Shown here: positions 1 to 5,251 of the stretch, one piece after another
Position numbering within the stretch: the first letter of the stretch is position 1
How the letters are laid out: each line of letters begins with the position of its first letter
NCBI GenBank assembly: GCA_018399855.1
Contig: JAGYNX010000155.1
Span: forward strand, 1 to 5,251
Source: Spirochaetota bacterium
GTDB lineage: Bacteria; Spirochaetota; UBA4802; UB4802
Reading direction: 5' to 3'
DNA length: 5,251 nucleotides
Position numbers and translations under genes: made by a program
The notes under the pieces: model-generated
What the model was told of the DNA's origin: nothing
Database searches by the model: none
What the model saw: the letters and a program-made list of their open reading frames with translations, nothing else

Positions 1-414
1 ATGTTCAATATCATGAACAAGGAAAGCGGAATTGGTCTGGCCGCACCACAGGTAGACCTTCCCTTACAGGTAGTTACCATAGACATAAGGATGTACGAGG
101 GGCCCACGCTTGCCCTTATCAACCCGGTTATTACATCATTTTCCGATGATACCGATCCTTACGAGGAGGGCTGTCTTTCGTTGCCTGGCATATCAGAGAA
201 CGTGATACGTCCATCTGCAGTAGAAGTTAAAGCCCTTGCACCTGGTGGCGAAGAAATCGAATTTCAGACAGACGGATTGCTTGCACGGGTAGTACAGCAT
301 GAACTGGACCATCTAAACGGTATCCTTTTCATTGATCACCTGGAAGGCTACAAGCGCAAGGAACTCACTTCAACGTTGAAGAAGATCAAAAAGATGAACA
401 GAAAAACCTCATGA
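1..414 (+). CDS. def: Peptide deformylase, 5'-truncated by window edge
   Basis: Removes the N-terminal formyl group from new proteins in the cytoplasm, using a metal (usually iron) held by one Cys and two His. All three family motifs are visible, numbering from the first base of the window: GIGLAAPQ at residues 10-17, EEGCLSLPG at 55-63 with metal ligand Cys58, and QHELDH at 99-104 with ligands His100 and His104 and catalytic Glu101. In complete deformylases the first motif lies near residue 45, so roughly 33 N-terminal residues lie outside the window; the Met at position 1 is almost certainly internal. The C-terminus is complete and ends in a Lys-rich helix. The stop overlaps the fmt start by 4 bp (ATGA), indicating an operon with coupled translation. 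The identification is secure; only the start is missing. Confidence 0.97.
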   Translation: MFNIMNKESGIGLAAPQVDLPLQVVTIDIRMYEGPTLALINPVITSFSDDTDPYEEGCLSLPGISENVIRPSAVEVKALAPGGEEIEFQTDGLLARVVQHELDHLNGILFIDHLEGYKRKELTSTLKKIKKMNRKTS

Positions 415-1346
415 GATCAGGCTTCTTTGGCACACCACAGATCGCAGCGTATTGCCTTGAGGAGATACTGAAAGAATATACCGTATCATGTGTGGTCACA
501 TCACCTGATAAACCCGCTGGAAGGGGCAGAAAACTGACCCCATCACCGGTAAAAGAACTTTCTCTTACACGTAATATACCCGTCCTTCAGCCTCAATCAT
601 TGAAAGATCAATCACTACATGAGCAAATGAAGGAATTTGAATGTGATCTTTTTATAGTAGTGGCATATGGGAAAATCATTCCCGGGATGCTATTTGACAT
701 GCCCCGGTATGGCACGATAAACCTGCATCCATCTTTGCTTCCTCTTTACAGGGGGGCAGCCCCCATACAGTGGGCACTTATCAATGGTGAAAAGAAAACA
801 GGGATCACGGTGCAGAGAATCAACGAAGAACTTGATGCCGGGGAAATTCTTCTGCAGGACAGTATAGACATACCCATCGATACGACAGCGGGTGAACTCT
901 ATGACATTGTATTGCCGAAGGGTGCAGCTATGCTGCTAAAAACAATTGCCGGCCTTCAGGATAACACTATTACACCTGAACCACAAGACCATTTACAGGC
1001 AACCTATTGCGGTAAGATTGATACCGAAACCGCAAGGATAGATTGGAACAATACATCAATGGAAATACATAACCTGGTGAGGGGATTAAACCCGAGACCT
1101 GTAGCGTGGACAACCTTTCGTGATAAAAAGATAAAAATATGGCGCACAATGCCGGTTGAAGATACATTACCAGAAAAATCCACTCCCGGATCTATTCATA
1201 TATTCCCCGGAAAGCGGCTTATTGCGCAAACCGGCAGTGGATCACTTGAGATATTCCAGCTTCAGCCTGAAACAAAAAAATCCATGGACAGCCGTTCATT
1301 TCTCAACGGCTATCATCCAGGCGAAGGCGAAGTATTTTCCAGTTGA
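411..1346 (+). CDS. fmt: Methionyl-tRNA formyltransferase
   Basis: Transfers a formyl group from 10-formyl-tetrahydrofolate to Met-tRNA(fMet) to make the bacterial initiator tRNA. At 311 residues it has the usual family length. The N-terminal catalytic Rossmann-type domain covers about residues 1-190: FFGTP at 5-9, the PDKPAGRGRKL loop at 32-42, and the signature from Asn104-Leu-His106-Pro through SLLPLYRGAAPI. Asn104, His106 and Asp142 (in ELDAGEIL) match the three catalytic residues of the family. The C-terminal tRNA-binding domain follows from about residue 200, with IDWNN and the conserved LVRGLNPRPVAW. The start ATG overlaps the def stop (ATGA), and no strong ribosome binding site precedes it, so translational coupling to def is likely. 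The N-terminus MRSGFFGTP is slightly polar for the first strand but aligns well without extension. No clear terminator follows. Confidence 0.97.
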   Translation: MRSGFFGTPQIAAYCLEEILKEYTVSCVVTSPDKPAGRGRKLTPSPVKELSLTRNIPVLQPQSLKDQSLHEQMKEFECDLFIVVAYGKIIPGMLFDMPRYGTINLHPSLLPLYRGAAPIQWALINGEKKTGITVQRINEELDAGEILLQDSIDIPIDTTAGELYDIVLPKGAAMLLKTIAGLQDNTITPEPQDHLQATYCGKIDTETARIDWNNTSMEIHNLVRGLNPRPVAWTTFRDKKIKIWRTMPVEDTLPEKSTPGSIHIFPGKRLIAQTGSGSLEIFQLQPETKKSMDSRSFLNGYHPGEGEVFSS

Positions 1347-1362
1347 TAAGACTGTAGAATAA

Positions 1363-1391
1363 TTGACAAACAGTTCGGTCACTTTTACATT
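1363..1391 (+). promoter_or_regulatory. Candidate sigma-70 promoter for the HNH gene
   Basis: A perfect -35 TTGACA (1363-1368) is followed after exactly 17 bp by TACATT (1386-1391), a 4/6 match to the -10 consensus. The expected transcription start, seven bases after the -10, is position 1398, the A of the HNH gene's ATG. An alternative TATAGT at 1391-1396 fits the -10 better but would leave a 22-bp spacer, which is too long. Confidence 0.5.
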
Positions 1392-1397
1392 ATAGTT

Positions 1398-1736
1398 ATG
1401 TCCAGAAAAAGAGTAAAAAATAAACAGAATATACACGAACCGGGATATTTCCACGATGATACCATCTTCATTGCCCGGGAAAAGAAGAAGGCCAGGGATC
1501 TTCGTCATACAGCATGGTGGAGAAAGAAAATTTCACCCGGCAAGTGCCATTATTGCGGCAGGCAGTTCAATATAACTGACCTTACAATGGATCATGTAAT
1601 ACCACTGGCCCGGGGTGGAACCTCAGAACGAATCAACCTGGTTCCTGCATGCAGGGAATGTAACGCACAAAAAAAATATCTTCTCCCTGTTGAATGGGAA
1701 GAATACCTGAACAGCATAAAAAACAGTGATCAATAA
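1398..1736 (+). CDS. Small HNH endonuclease-family protein
   Basis: A 112-residue HNH protein. Its core spans residues 50-93: a zinc-knuckle pair Cys50-x2-Cys53, the MDHVIPLARGG motif with the HNH Asp65-His66, Asn80 in INLVPACRECN, and the second pair Cys85-x2-Cys88 followed by Asn89. This four-cysteine HNH layout binds structural zinc and a catalytic metal in nucleases of the family. The N-terminal ~45 residues are basic and rich in Lys and Arg with a WW pair at 40-41; the tail VEWEEYLNSI looks like a closing helix. No other domain is present, so it is a stand-alone HNH rather than part of a restriction enzyme, intein or intron protein. The ATG is the only possible start: the frame upstream closes at TAA 1347-1349 with no ATG, GTG or TTG between. 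No ribosome binding site is visible. Nuclease activity and substrate are inferred from the family; the true role is unknown. Confidence 0.9.
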   Translation: MSRKRVKNKQNIHEPGYFHDDTIFIAREKKKARDLRHTAWWRKKISPGKCHYCGRQFNITDLTMDHVIPLARGGTSERINLVPACRECNAQKKYLLPVEWEEYLNSIKNSDQ

Positions 1737-1738
1737 GA

Positions 1739-1762
1739 AAATATATTTGCAATATGCATATT
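1739..1762. repeat. Tandem AT-rich palindromes (possible operator)
   Basis: Two perfect palindromes lie side by side: AAATATATTT (1739-1748) and AATATGCATATT (1751-1762), separated by GC. They start just after the HNH stop codon and overlap the -35 of one promoter candidate for the downstream gene, so they could be a regulator site. AT-rich spacers produce such palindromes by chance, and there is no T-run to make this a terminator. Confidence 0.3.
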
Positions 1763-1776
1763 TATTACGCTACAAT
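1747..1776 (+). promoter_or_regulatory. Candidate distal promoter for the 820-residue gene
   Basis: TTGCAA (1747-1752, 4/6 to the -35 consensus) and TACAAT (1771-1776, 5/6 to the -10) are separated by 18 bp. The -35 sits inside the tandem palindromes. It would give a leader of about 60 nt. It is a weaker guess than a mapped start; the proximal TATAAT is an alternative. Confidence 0.3.
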
Positions 1777-1799
1777 AACTCTCGCTTAGCCATAAACGA

Positions 1800-1805
1800 T
1801 ATAAT
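1800..1805 (+). promoter_or_regulatory. Candidate proximal -10 box for the 820-residue gene
   Basis: A perfect TATAAT lies 37 bp before the ATG at 1843 and would start a leader of about 31 nt near position 1812. No convincing -35 exists 16-18 bp upstream (the sequence there is AACTCT-like), so activity would need an activator or another sigma factor. The leader contains a weak GGA (1833-1835) seven bases before the ATG, placed within the small palindrome CGGATCCG (1832-1839). Confidence 0.35.
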
Positions 1806-1842
1806 ATAGATTAACTAATAAATTACGTATACGGATCCGGTT

Positions 1843-4305
1843 ATGACCAATGGTGCAAATCAGGAAACCTTGAAAAAGGGCGATCTTCTTATTATTCAGG
1901 GAGAAGAACCGAAATATATTTACTATCTCATGAGCGGCTCCCTGGAGATATTGTCAGCTCCCGAAGAATTCGACGGCCTTGATAAGGGATTAATCCTTCA
2001 AAAAAGCAAACGCGTTGGGGTTATTAAGGGGAAATCACTGATTTCAGGGCTCAGTATACTCTTCACCGAACCGTATAACAAATCAATAAGGGCACTTGAA
2101 GACTGCCTGGTGCGAAAGTACCCCCTTAAAGAAGGGGGATTTCGCCAGATATCCCAGTCTGATCCTTCATTTGCCATTATAATCCTTTCCCATGTGTTCA
2201 AGCGACTTGAATTATCCATGGCAGATGCGCGAAAGTATACTCTGTTGTTTCAAAACCTGTCACGCATCAACGACAATATTGCCCTTATTTCCCGTGAACT
2301 ATCTGGTGATGAGATACCCGAGAAGGTTGCCCCCAGGGTTGAAGAACTCTATGAAACATACAAGGAAAATGGTGGTGATTTCCCCACCCGGTTTGACTCA
2401 AAGTTCCTGGTAAAAGACAACAGCAATATATTACAGAAAAAATATACTTTCCCCGGCCTTCCCATGGAGAGTCTCATAGATATAAAGCAGTGTAATTTTC
2501 TCAGAAAATTTGTCGGCCTGGATAACAAACTGCTGGGGGCCATGATACATGCCGATCCTGCAATTCCCACTTACATTTTTACATGCGTAACTGACAACCT
2601 TTTGAAAGTACTTGAGCGTATTGAAAACATTCATAACTCCATCGACGAAGAACTCAATTATCTTTTCGGCGCGGAATCAAGCTGGGCAACCTTTCTTGTT
2701 GACGAAGGGAAATACGATCTCTGGATGGCCAGCGGCAGGTTAAGCGATGAATTTCTGAAAAATTTTGTGGCACTTGCCATTAAGGTTCATTCGTTCTACG
2801 AAGAGATATCAGGTGGAAAATTATCACAGATCTATCCCGGTTTTAAGAAACTGCATGGTTTTTTTCAAAACAAGCAGGAAACTGCTCCGGCGGCAGGCTC
2901 ATCGAAAGAAACGAAAACAGCAGCCGGCTCTGTGTCCCCCTCGAATATCAACGCGTTGTATAACAACTCTATTCACCAGATATTTGAATTCAGCCTGGTT
3001 GACAAGGAATTTCAGAAAAACTTTCTTAAGCTCTTAAATGAATTCAGAAACATGAAAGATCCCATGTCCACCGAAAGCGATGGTCGCAAGATACGCCGCC
3101 ATATATCACGTTTTTACTGGGATCTCTTCGGTAAGGTATTTGTGCGGGCAAAATCTGAACCACAGTTACCACAACCTGTTAAGCTCATGCTTAATTTTGG
3201 ATTCCTTGACGAAAATCTTATTGATGAAGAACAACTTCAGGAACTGCACCAGTTATCCCTGAAACTCCAGGAAAAAACAGAACTACCCATTCATTACGAA
3301 CGGGAATTTCTCACCAGGATATATAATGAAGAAGAAGTTCCCAGCATAACCGAGATGGGTCTTACCTACGAACAACATCTTCGTGAAGAGGAGCGACATA
3401 AGAAAAAGAAAGAACTGGAAAAGGATGCCGCACTTGACGCAAACCTGCGAAAAGTCTTTTTTGAGATCGGACACCGGGTCTCACAAACCGTTGCAATCTG
3501 TTATGGTTCCACGGCATCGGCATTTCCAATTCTTACCTCTTATGCCATGAAAGGAAACCCCACAAACTTTTATGTTTCAAAGAAAAACCTTGAAACCATA
3601 ATTAATGACCTCCGTGACATCGATTTTTCAGTTTTTTACCGTGAAGTATCTGCCATGATAGGAGACAACAAGGAACTCATAAAAGAAGAGGTTGTGCCTG
3701 ATTTCATACTGGTACCTTCATTCGGCACAAAAACCATGTTATGGCAGGAGCTTGTGGGAACCAACCGCCGAACAAGGGGACGCATCACCGTTCCCATATT
3801 TTTCATGGGAGACTTGAAGAAAAGCCTGGCACATACATTCGCTACCTTCAGATGGGAACTTAACCGAACCATCATGGGTGGACTATGGGCTGATCCAATC
3901 GATGGTGGTCTTACAGGATTATATTTTGATTATATCAACACTTACAAGAAGAACCCTAAACTGTCCCTTGAAGCCAAGAACAAGGTAACCGAACGATTTA
4001 AAAGTATACGAACAAACAGGGACAGGTTCGCCGACGATTACAAGATGTGGCTGCTTTATGAGAAAGACGGTATAATGAAGCTGAACGCTGTAGTTCGTGA
4101 TATGTTCTACAAGCAGGTTCCCTTTAAAAAAGATATACGGGAGCGCCTTGAAAACATGCCGGCCTATAATGAAATAGCTAACAGGTTTAAAAATGTATAT
4201 ACAAGGGAAGTGACAGGCTACCAGAGACGTTTTAAGAAATATTCCGATGAAGAAGGGAACCTCCCTGAAAAGCTGCAGCAATTCATGGATTTCCTGAACA
4301 ACTAG
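1843..4305 (+). CDS. Large protein with degenerate N-terminal cNMP-binding-like domain
   Basis: An 820-residue, apparently cytoplasmic protein with no signal peptide or membrane segment. Residues 10-125 read as a CRP-type cyclic-nucleotide-binding fold: LKKGDLLIIQGEEP, YIYYLMSGSLEIL, SILFTEPYNKSIRAL, then YPLKEGGFRQI and a helix. The phosphate-binding cassette is altered: the usual Glu and Arg positions appear to be Leu70 and Tyr78, so ordinary cAMP or cGMP binding is doubtful. No helix-turn-helix follows. Residues about 130-340 are probably helical, 346-366 is an Ala/Ser/Thr-rich linker, and about 515-526 is a charged helix (EEERHKKKKELE). The C-terminal part, from about 535 to 820, is rich in aromatic and basic residues (for example VPSFGTKTMLWQELVG at 624-639 and AHTFATFRWELNR at 663-675) and looks like a conserved domain I cannot name. 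The ATG is the only start after an in-frame TAA at 1819-1821. It is followed 97-112 bp later by a GHKL-like ATPase gene, a likely functional partner. Confidence 0.85.
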   Translation: MTNGANQETLKKGDLLIIQGEEPKYIYYLMSGSLEILSAPEEFDGLDKGLILQKSKRVGVIKGKSLISGLSILFTEPYNKSIRALEDCLVRKYPLKEGGFRQISQSDPSFAIIILSHVFKRLELSMADARKYTLLFQNLSRINDNIALISRELSGDEIPEKVAPRVEELYETYKENGGDFPTRFDSKFLVKDNSNILQKKYTFPGLPMESLIDIKQCNFLRKFVGLDNKLLGAMIHADPAIPTYIFTCVTDNLLKVLERIENIHNSIDEELNYLFGAESSWATFLVDEGKYDLWMASGRLSDEFLKNFVALAIKVHSFYEEISGGKLSQIYPGFKKLHGFFQNKQETAPAAGSSKETKTAAGSVSPSNINALYNNSIHQIFEFSLVDKEFQKNFLKLLNEFRNMKDPMSTESDGRKIRRHISRFYWDLFGKVFVRAKSEPQLPQPVKLMLNFGFLDENLIDEEQLQELHQLSLKLQEKTELPIHYEREFLTRIYNEEEVPSITEMGLTYEQHLREEERHKKKKELEKDAALDANLRKVFFEIGHRVSQTVAICYGSTASAFPILTSYAMKGNPTNFYVSKKNLETIINDLRDIDFSVFYREVSAMIGDNKELIKEEVVPDFILVPSFGTKTMLWQELVGTNRRTRGRITVPIFFMGDLKKSLAHTFATFRWELNRTIMGGLWADPIDGGLTGLYFDYINTYKKNPKLSLEAKNKVTERFKSIRTNRDRFADDYKMWLLYEKDGIMKLNAVVRDMFYKQVPFKKDIRERLENMPAYNEIANRFKNVYTREVTGYQRRFKKYSDEEGNLPEKLQQFMDFLNN
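2112..2145 (+). repeat. Strong hairpin inside the coding sequence
   Basis: An inner stem CCCCCTT (2121-2127) pairs with AAGGGGG (2132-2138) around a four-base AAAG loop. An outer stem GCGAAA (2112-2117) pairs with TTTCGC (2140-2145). Only a small 3/1 internal loop separates them. It encodes KYPLKEGGF of the cNMP-like domain, which fits the fold without extra residues, so it is not obviously an inserted repeat. Confidence 0.6.
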
Positions 4306-4332
4306 CATTTTACACTCTATCGGATTTCTTTT

Positions 4333-4360
4333 TTGTCACACATCATATATGTGCTACATT
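4333..4360 (+). promoter_or_regulatory. Candidate distal promoter for the ATPase gene
   Basis: TTGTCA (4333-4338, 5/6 to the -35 consensus) and TACATT (4355-4360) are separated by 16 bp. The TACATTAT octamer is identical to that at the HNH promoter (1386-1393). The predicted start near 4367 coincides with an ATG opening a six-codon reading frame (4367-4387) that ends in TGA. Confidence 0.35.
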
Positions 4361-4377
4361 ATTACCATGCAACATTG

Positions 4378-4383
4378 TATAAT
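4378..4383 (+). promoter_or_regulatory. Candidate proximal -10 box for the ATPase gene
   Basis: A perfect TATAAT that would start transcription near 4390, leaving a leader of about 28 nt to the ATG at 4418. The matching -35 position (TACATT, 4355-4360, 17 bp spacing) is poor. The box overlaps the right arms of two inverted repeats, so a protein bound there would block it. Confidence 0.4.
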
Positions 4384-4417
4384 GTGACAAATTTCCTGCT
4401 AAGTGAACTATTACACT

Positions 4418-5239
4418 ATGACTGAAAAGAAAAAGATAACCGGTATAATTCAGAGCTACAGTACTCGCGCACGGGATAAAATTTTCAACCTGGGAGCTTC
4501 TATATTCATGGAAGCAGGACTTAGCCAATATGTGGATGACATCTTCGCATGTGCCGATGAACTGATCAAGAATGCCGTTAAGGCAAATTATAAGTTCCTT
4601 CTCATAAAAGACGCGTTATACCGGCAGTTCACCCAGCAATACCCTGAAAAAAGCCACCAGGAGATTGAGGATTACCTTGATAACCTGCTTAAAGATAAAA
4701 CCCAGTTCGACACCCTTGCTGATATCATTCGAAAAAAGGAAGACATATCCGCAAAAGTACGGGAAATACTTAACCAGGAAAACAAGTTTCTATCCACAAA
4801 GAATAAAGCATATCGTGATGGACACAAACTTTCCAGCCAGGATTTAAACTCAATTGAAGGTATTGAAGAATTTCAGGCTATAAGGCAGCAAATGATAGAT
4901 GAAAATATCCGTATAATCCTTAAAATGCAGTACGAGCCTGACTTCATCTACATCGAGGTAACAAACACGGCCCCCATATTAACCCACGACCTCAACCGTA
5001 TACATCAAAAGAGGGATGAATACAGGCAATACCGGGACGAAGGAAAAGAATACGAATTCTTCATACACAACATTGATACCAGTGATTCCGGATTCGGCCT
5101 GGGATACGCCAAGATCGACAGTTTCCTCTCAAACCTGGGTCTCAACCCTGACACATCGGTAGCCATTATTTCGTCCAACAATACAACCGCGTTACTCACC
5201 GTACCCATCACGTTATTAGATAAAGAACAGATAGCATAA
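4418..5239 (+). CDS. GHKL/HATPase-like protein without a histidine phosphoacceptor region
   Basis: A 273-residue soluble protein resembling the ATP-binding domain of histidine kinases and related GHKL ATPases. The N-box is clear at residues 46-57 (ADELIKNAVKAN, with Glu48 and Asn52), and a glycine-rich G2 loop DSGFGLGY stands at 223-230. Between them the expected strand IYIEV (177-181) leads into TNTAPI where a DxGxG G1 motif would be, so the adenine-contacting Asp is apparently replaced. The N-box and this strand are about 120 residues apart, roughly 70 more than usual, with a charged helical insert. There is no HisKA/DHp helix, sensor, receiver or membrane segment, so it is unlikely to be a self-phosphorylating kinase by itself; it may be an anti-sigma-like or signalling ATPase, or a non-catalytic binder. 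I chose the ATG at 4418 over an in-frame GTG at 4403 because neither has a ribosome binding site and ATG is the stronger codon. Stop is TAA. Confidence 0.8.
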   Translation: MTEKKKITGIIQSYSTRARDKIFNLGASIFMEAGLSQYVDDIFACADELIKNAVKANYKFLLIKDALYRQFTQQYPEKSHQEIEDYLDNLLKDKTQFDTLADIIRKKEDISAKVREILNQENKFLSTKNKAYRDGHKLSSQDLNSIEGIEEFQAIRQQMIDENIRIILKMQYEPDFIYIEVTNTAPILTHDLNRIHQKRDEYRQYRDEGKEYEFFIHNIDTSDSGFGLGYAKIDSFLSNLGLNPDTSVAIISSNNTTALLTVPITLLDKEQIA

Positions 5240-5251
5240 ATTCATTTTGTT

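Larger units (their letters stand above)
4332..4391. repeat. Nested inverted repeats in the gap before the ATPase gene
   Basis: Outer 9-bp arms TTTGTCACA (4332-4340) and TGTGACAAA (4383-4391) are perfectly complementary across 42 bp. Inside them lie 7-bp arms ACATTAT (4356-4362) and ATAATGT (4379-4385), and 5-bp arms CACAT (4339-4343) and ATGTG (4349-4353). The right-hand arms overlap or adjoin the TATAAT at 4378-4383. TGTGA/TCACA are half-sites like those of CRP-family regulators, but here they point outward and lie far apart, so a CRP site is not claimed. The layout suits an operator pair or a folded leader. Confidence 0.45.

Noticed and set aside
1..3. ATG at the window start as the true def start
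   Set aside because: The first catalytic motif would begin at residue 10, far too early for a deformylase; the Met matches an internal position of the family.
751..764. GGGGG/CCCCC stem with a GCAG loop
   Set aside because: It falls on the codons of the conserved RGAAP motif of Fmt, so the protein sequence and codon choice explain it.
1347..1374. CTGT...ACAG inverted repeat after fmt as a terminator
   Set aside because: Only four base pairs with a long loop and no following T-run; the stretch is better explained by the TTGACA promoter.
3919..4308. 129-codon open frame on the minus strand
   Set aside because: It lies entirely opposite the C-terminal part of the 820-residue gene, has no recognisable motif or ribosome binding site, and its hydrophobic Phe/Ile/Val-rich composition is what the complement of Lys/Glu/Asn-rich coding gives.
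4306..4335. Possible terminator after the 820-residue gene (T-run at 4326-4334)
   Set aside because: No stable GC-rich stem precedes the T-rich stretch, so an intrinsic terminator is not supported.
4332..4391. Canonical CRP/FNR binding site
   Set aside because: The TGTGA and TCACA half-sites are in the everted order and 42 bp apart instead of TGTGA-N6-TCACA.
4403..4417. GTG start giving a 278-residue ATPase protein
   Set aside because: The five extra residues (VNYYT, initiating as Met) add nothing to the fold and the GTG has no ribosome binding site; ATG 4418 is preferred, though GTG cannot be excluded.

Overview
The window holds five plus-strand protein genes and no RNA genes, insertion sequences or CRISPR arrays that I can see. 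It is moderately AT-rich and looks like chromosomal DNA. The sequence does not settle the organism. A def-fmt pair followed by a small HNH protein, a large protein with an N-terminal cyclic-nucleotide-binding-like fold, and a kinase-like ATPase without a histidine phosphoacceptor region suggests a spirochaete or deltaproteobacterium-like lineage. I lean towards spirochaete, with low confidence, from recollection of similar proteins rather than any search.

Layout. Positions 1-414 carry the 3' part of def (peptide deformylase), cut by the left window edge. Its stop overlaps the start of fmt (411-1346, methionyl-tRNA formyltransferase) in an ATGA junction. The two enzymes bracket initiator formyl-methionine use: Fmt adds the formyl group to Met-tRNA and Def removes it from the new protein. 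After 51 bp comes a compact HNH endonuclease-type protein (1398-1736), apparently with its own promoter positioned so that transcription would start on the ATG itself, giving a leaderless mRNA.

A 106-bp AT-rich, palindrome-rich gap (1737-1842) with one or two promoter candidates precedes an 820-residue protein (1843-4305). Its first ~125 residues resemble a cAMP-binding (CRP-type) domain that has lost the usual Glu and Arg phosphate-binding residues. The remaining ~700 residues are unassigned. A 97-bp gap with nested inverted repeats and two candidate promoters leads to a 273-residue GHKL/HATPase-like protein (ATG 4418, stop 5239). It keeps the N-box and a GFGLG glycine loop but lacks a recognisable G1 Asp motif, has a long insert, and has no histidine phosphoacceptor region.

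The part most likely to be undescribed is the last two genes: a degenerate nucleotide-sensor-like protein next to a degenerate GHKL ATPase. They could form a signalling or regulatory pair. That is inference from adjacency and domain type only; no output domain, receiver or DNA-binding domain is visible in either protein.
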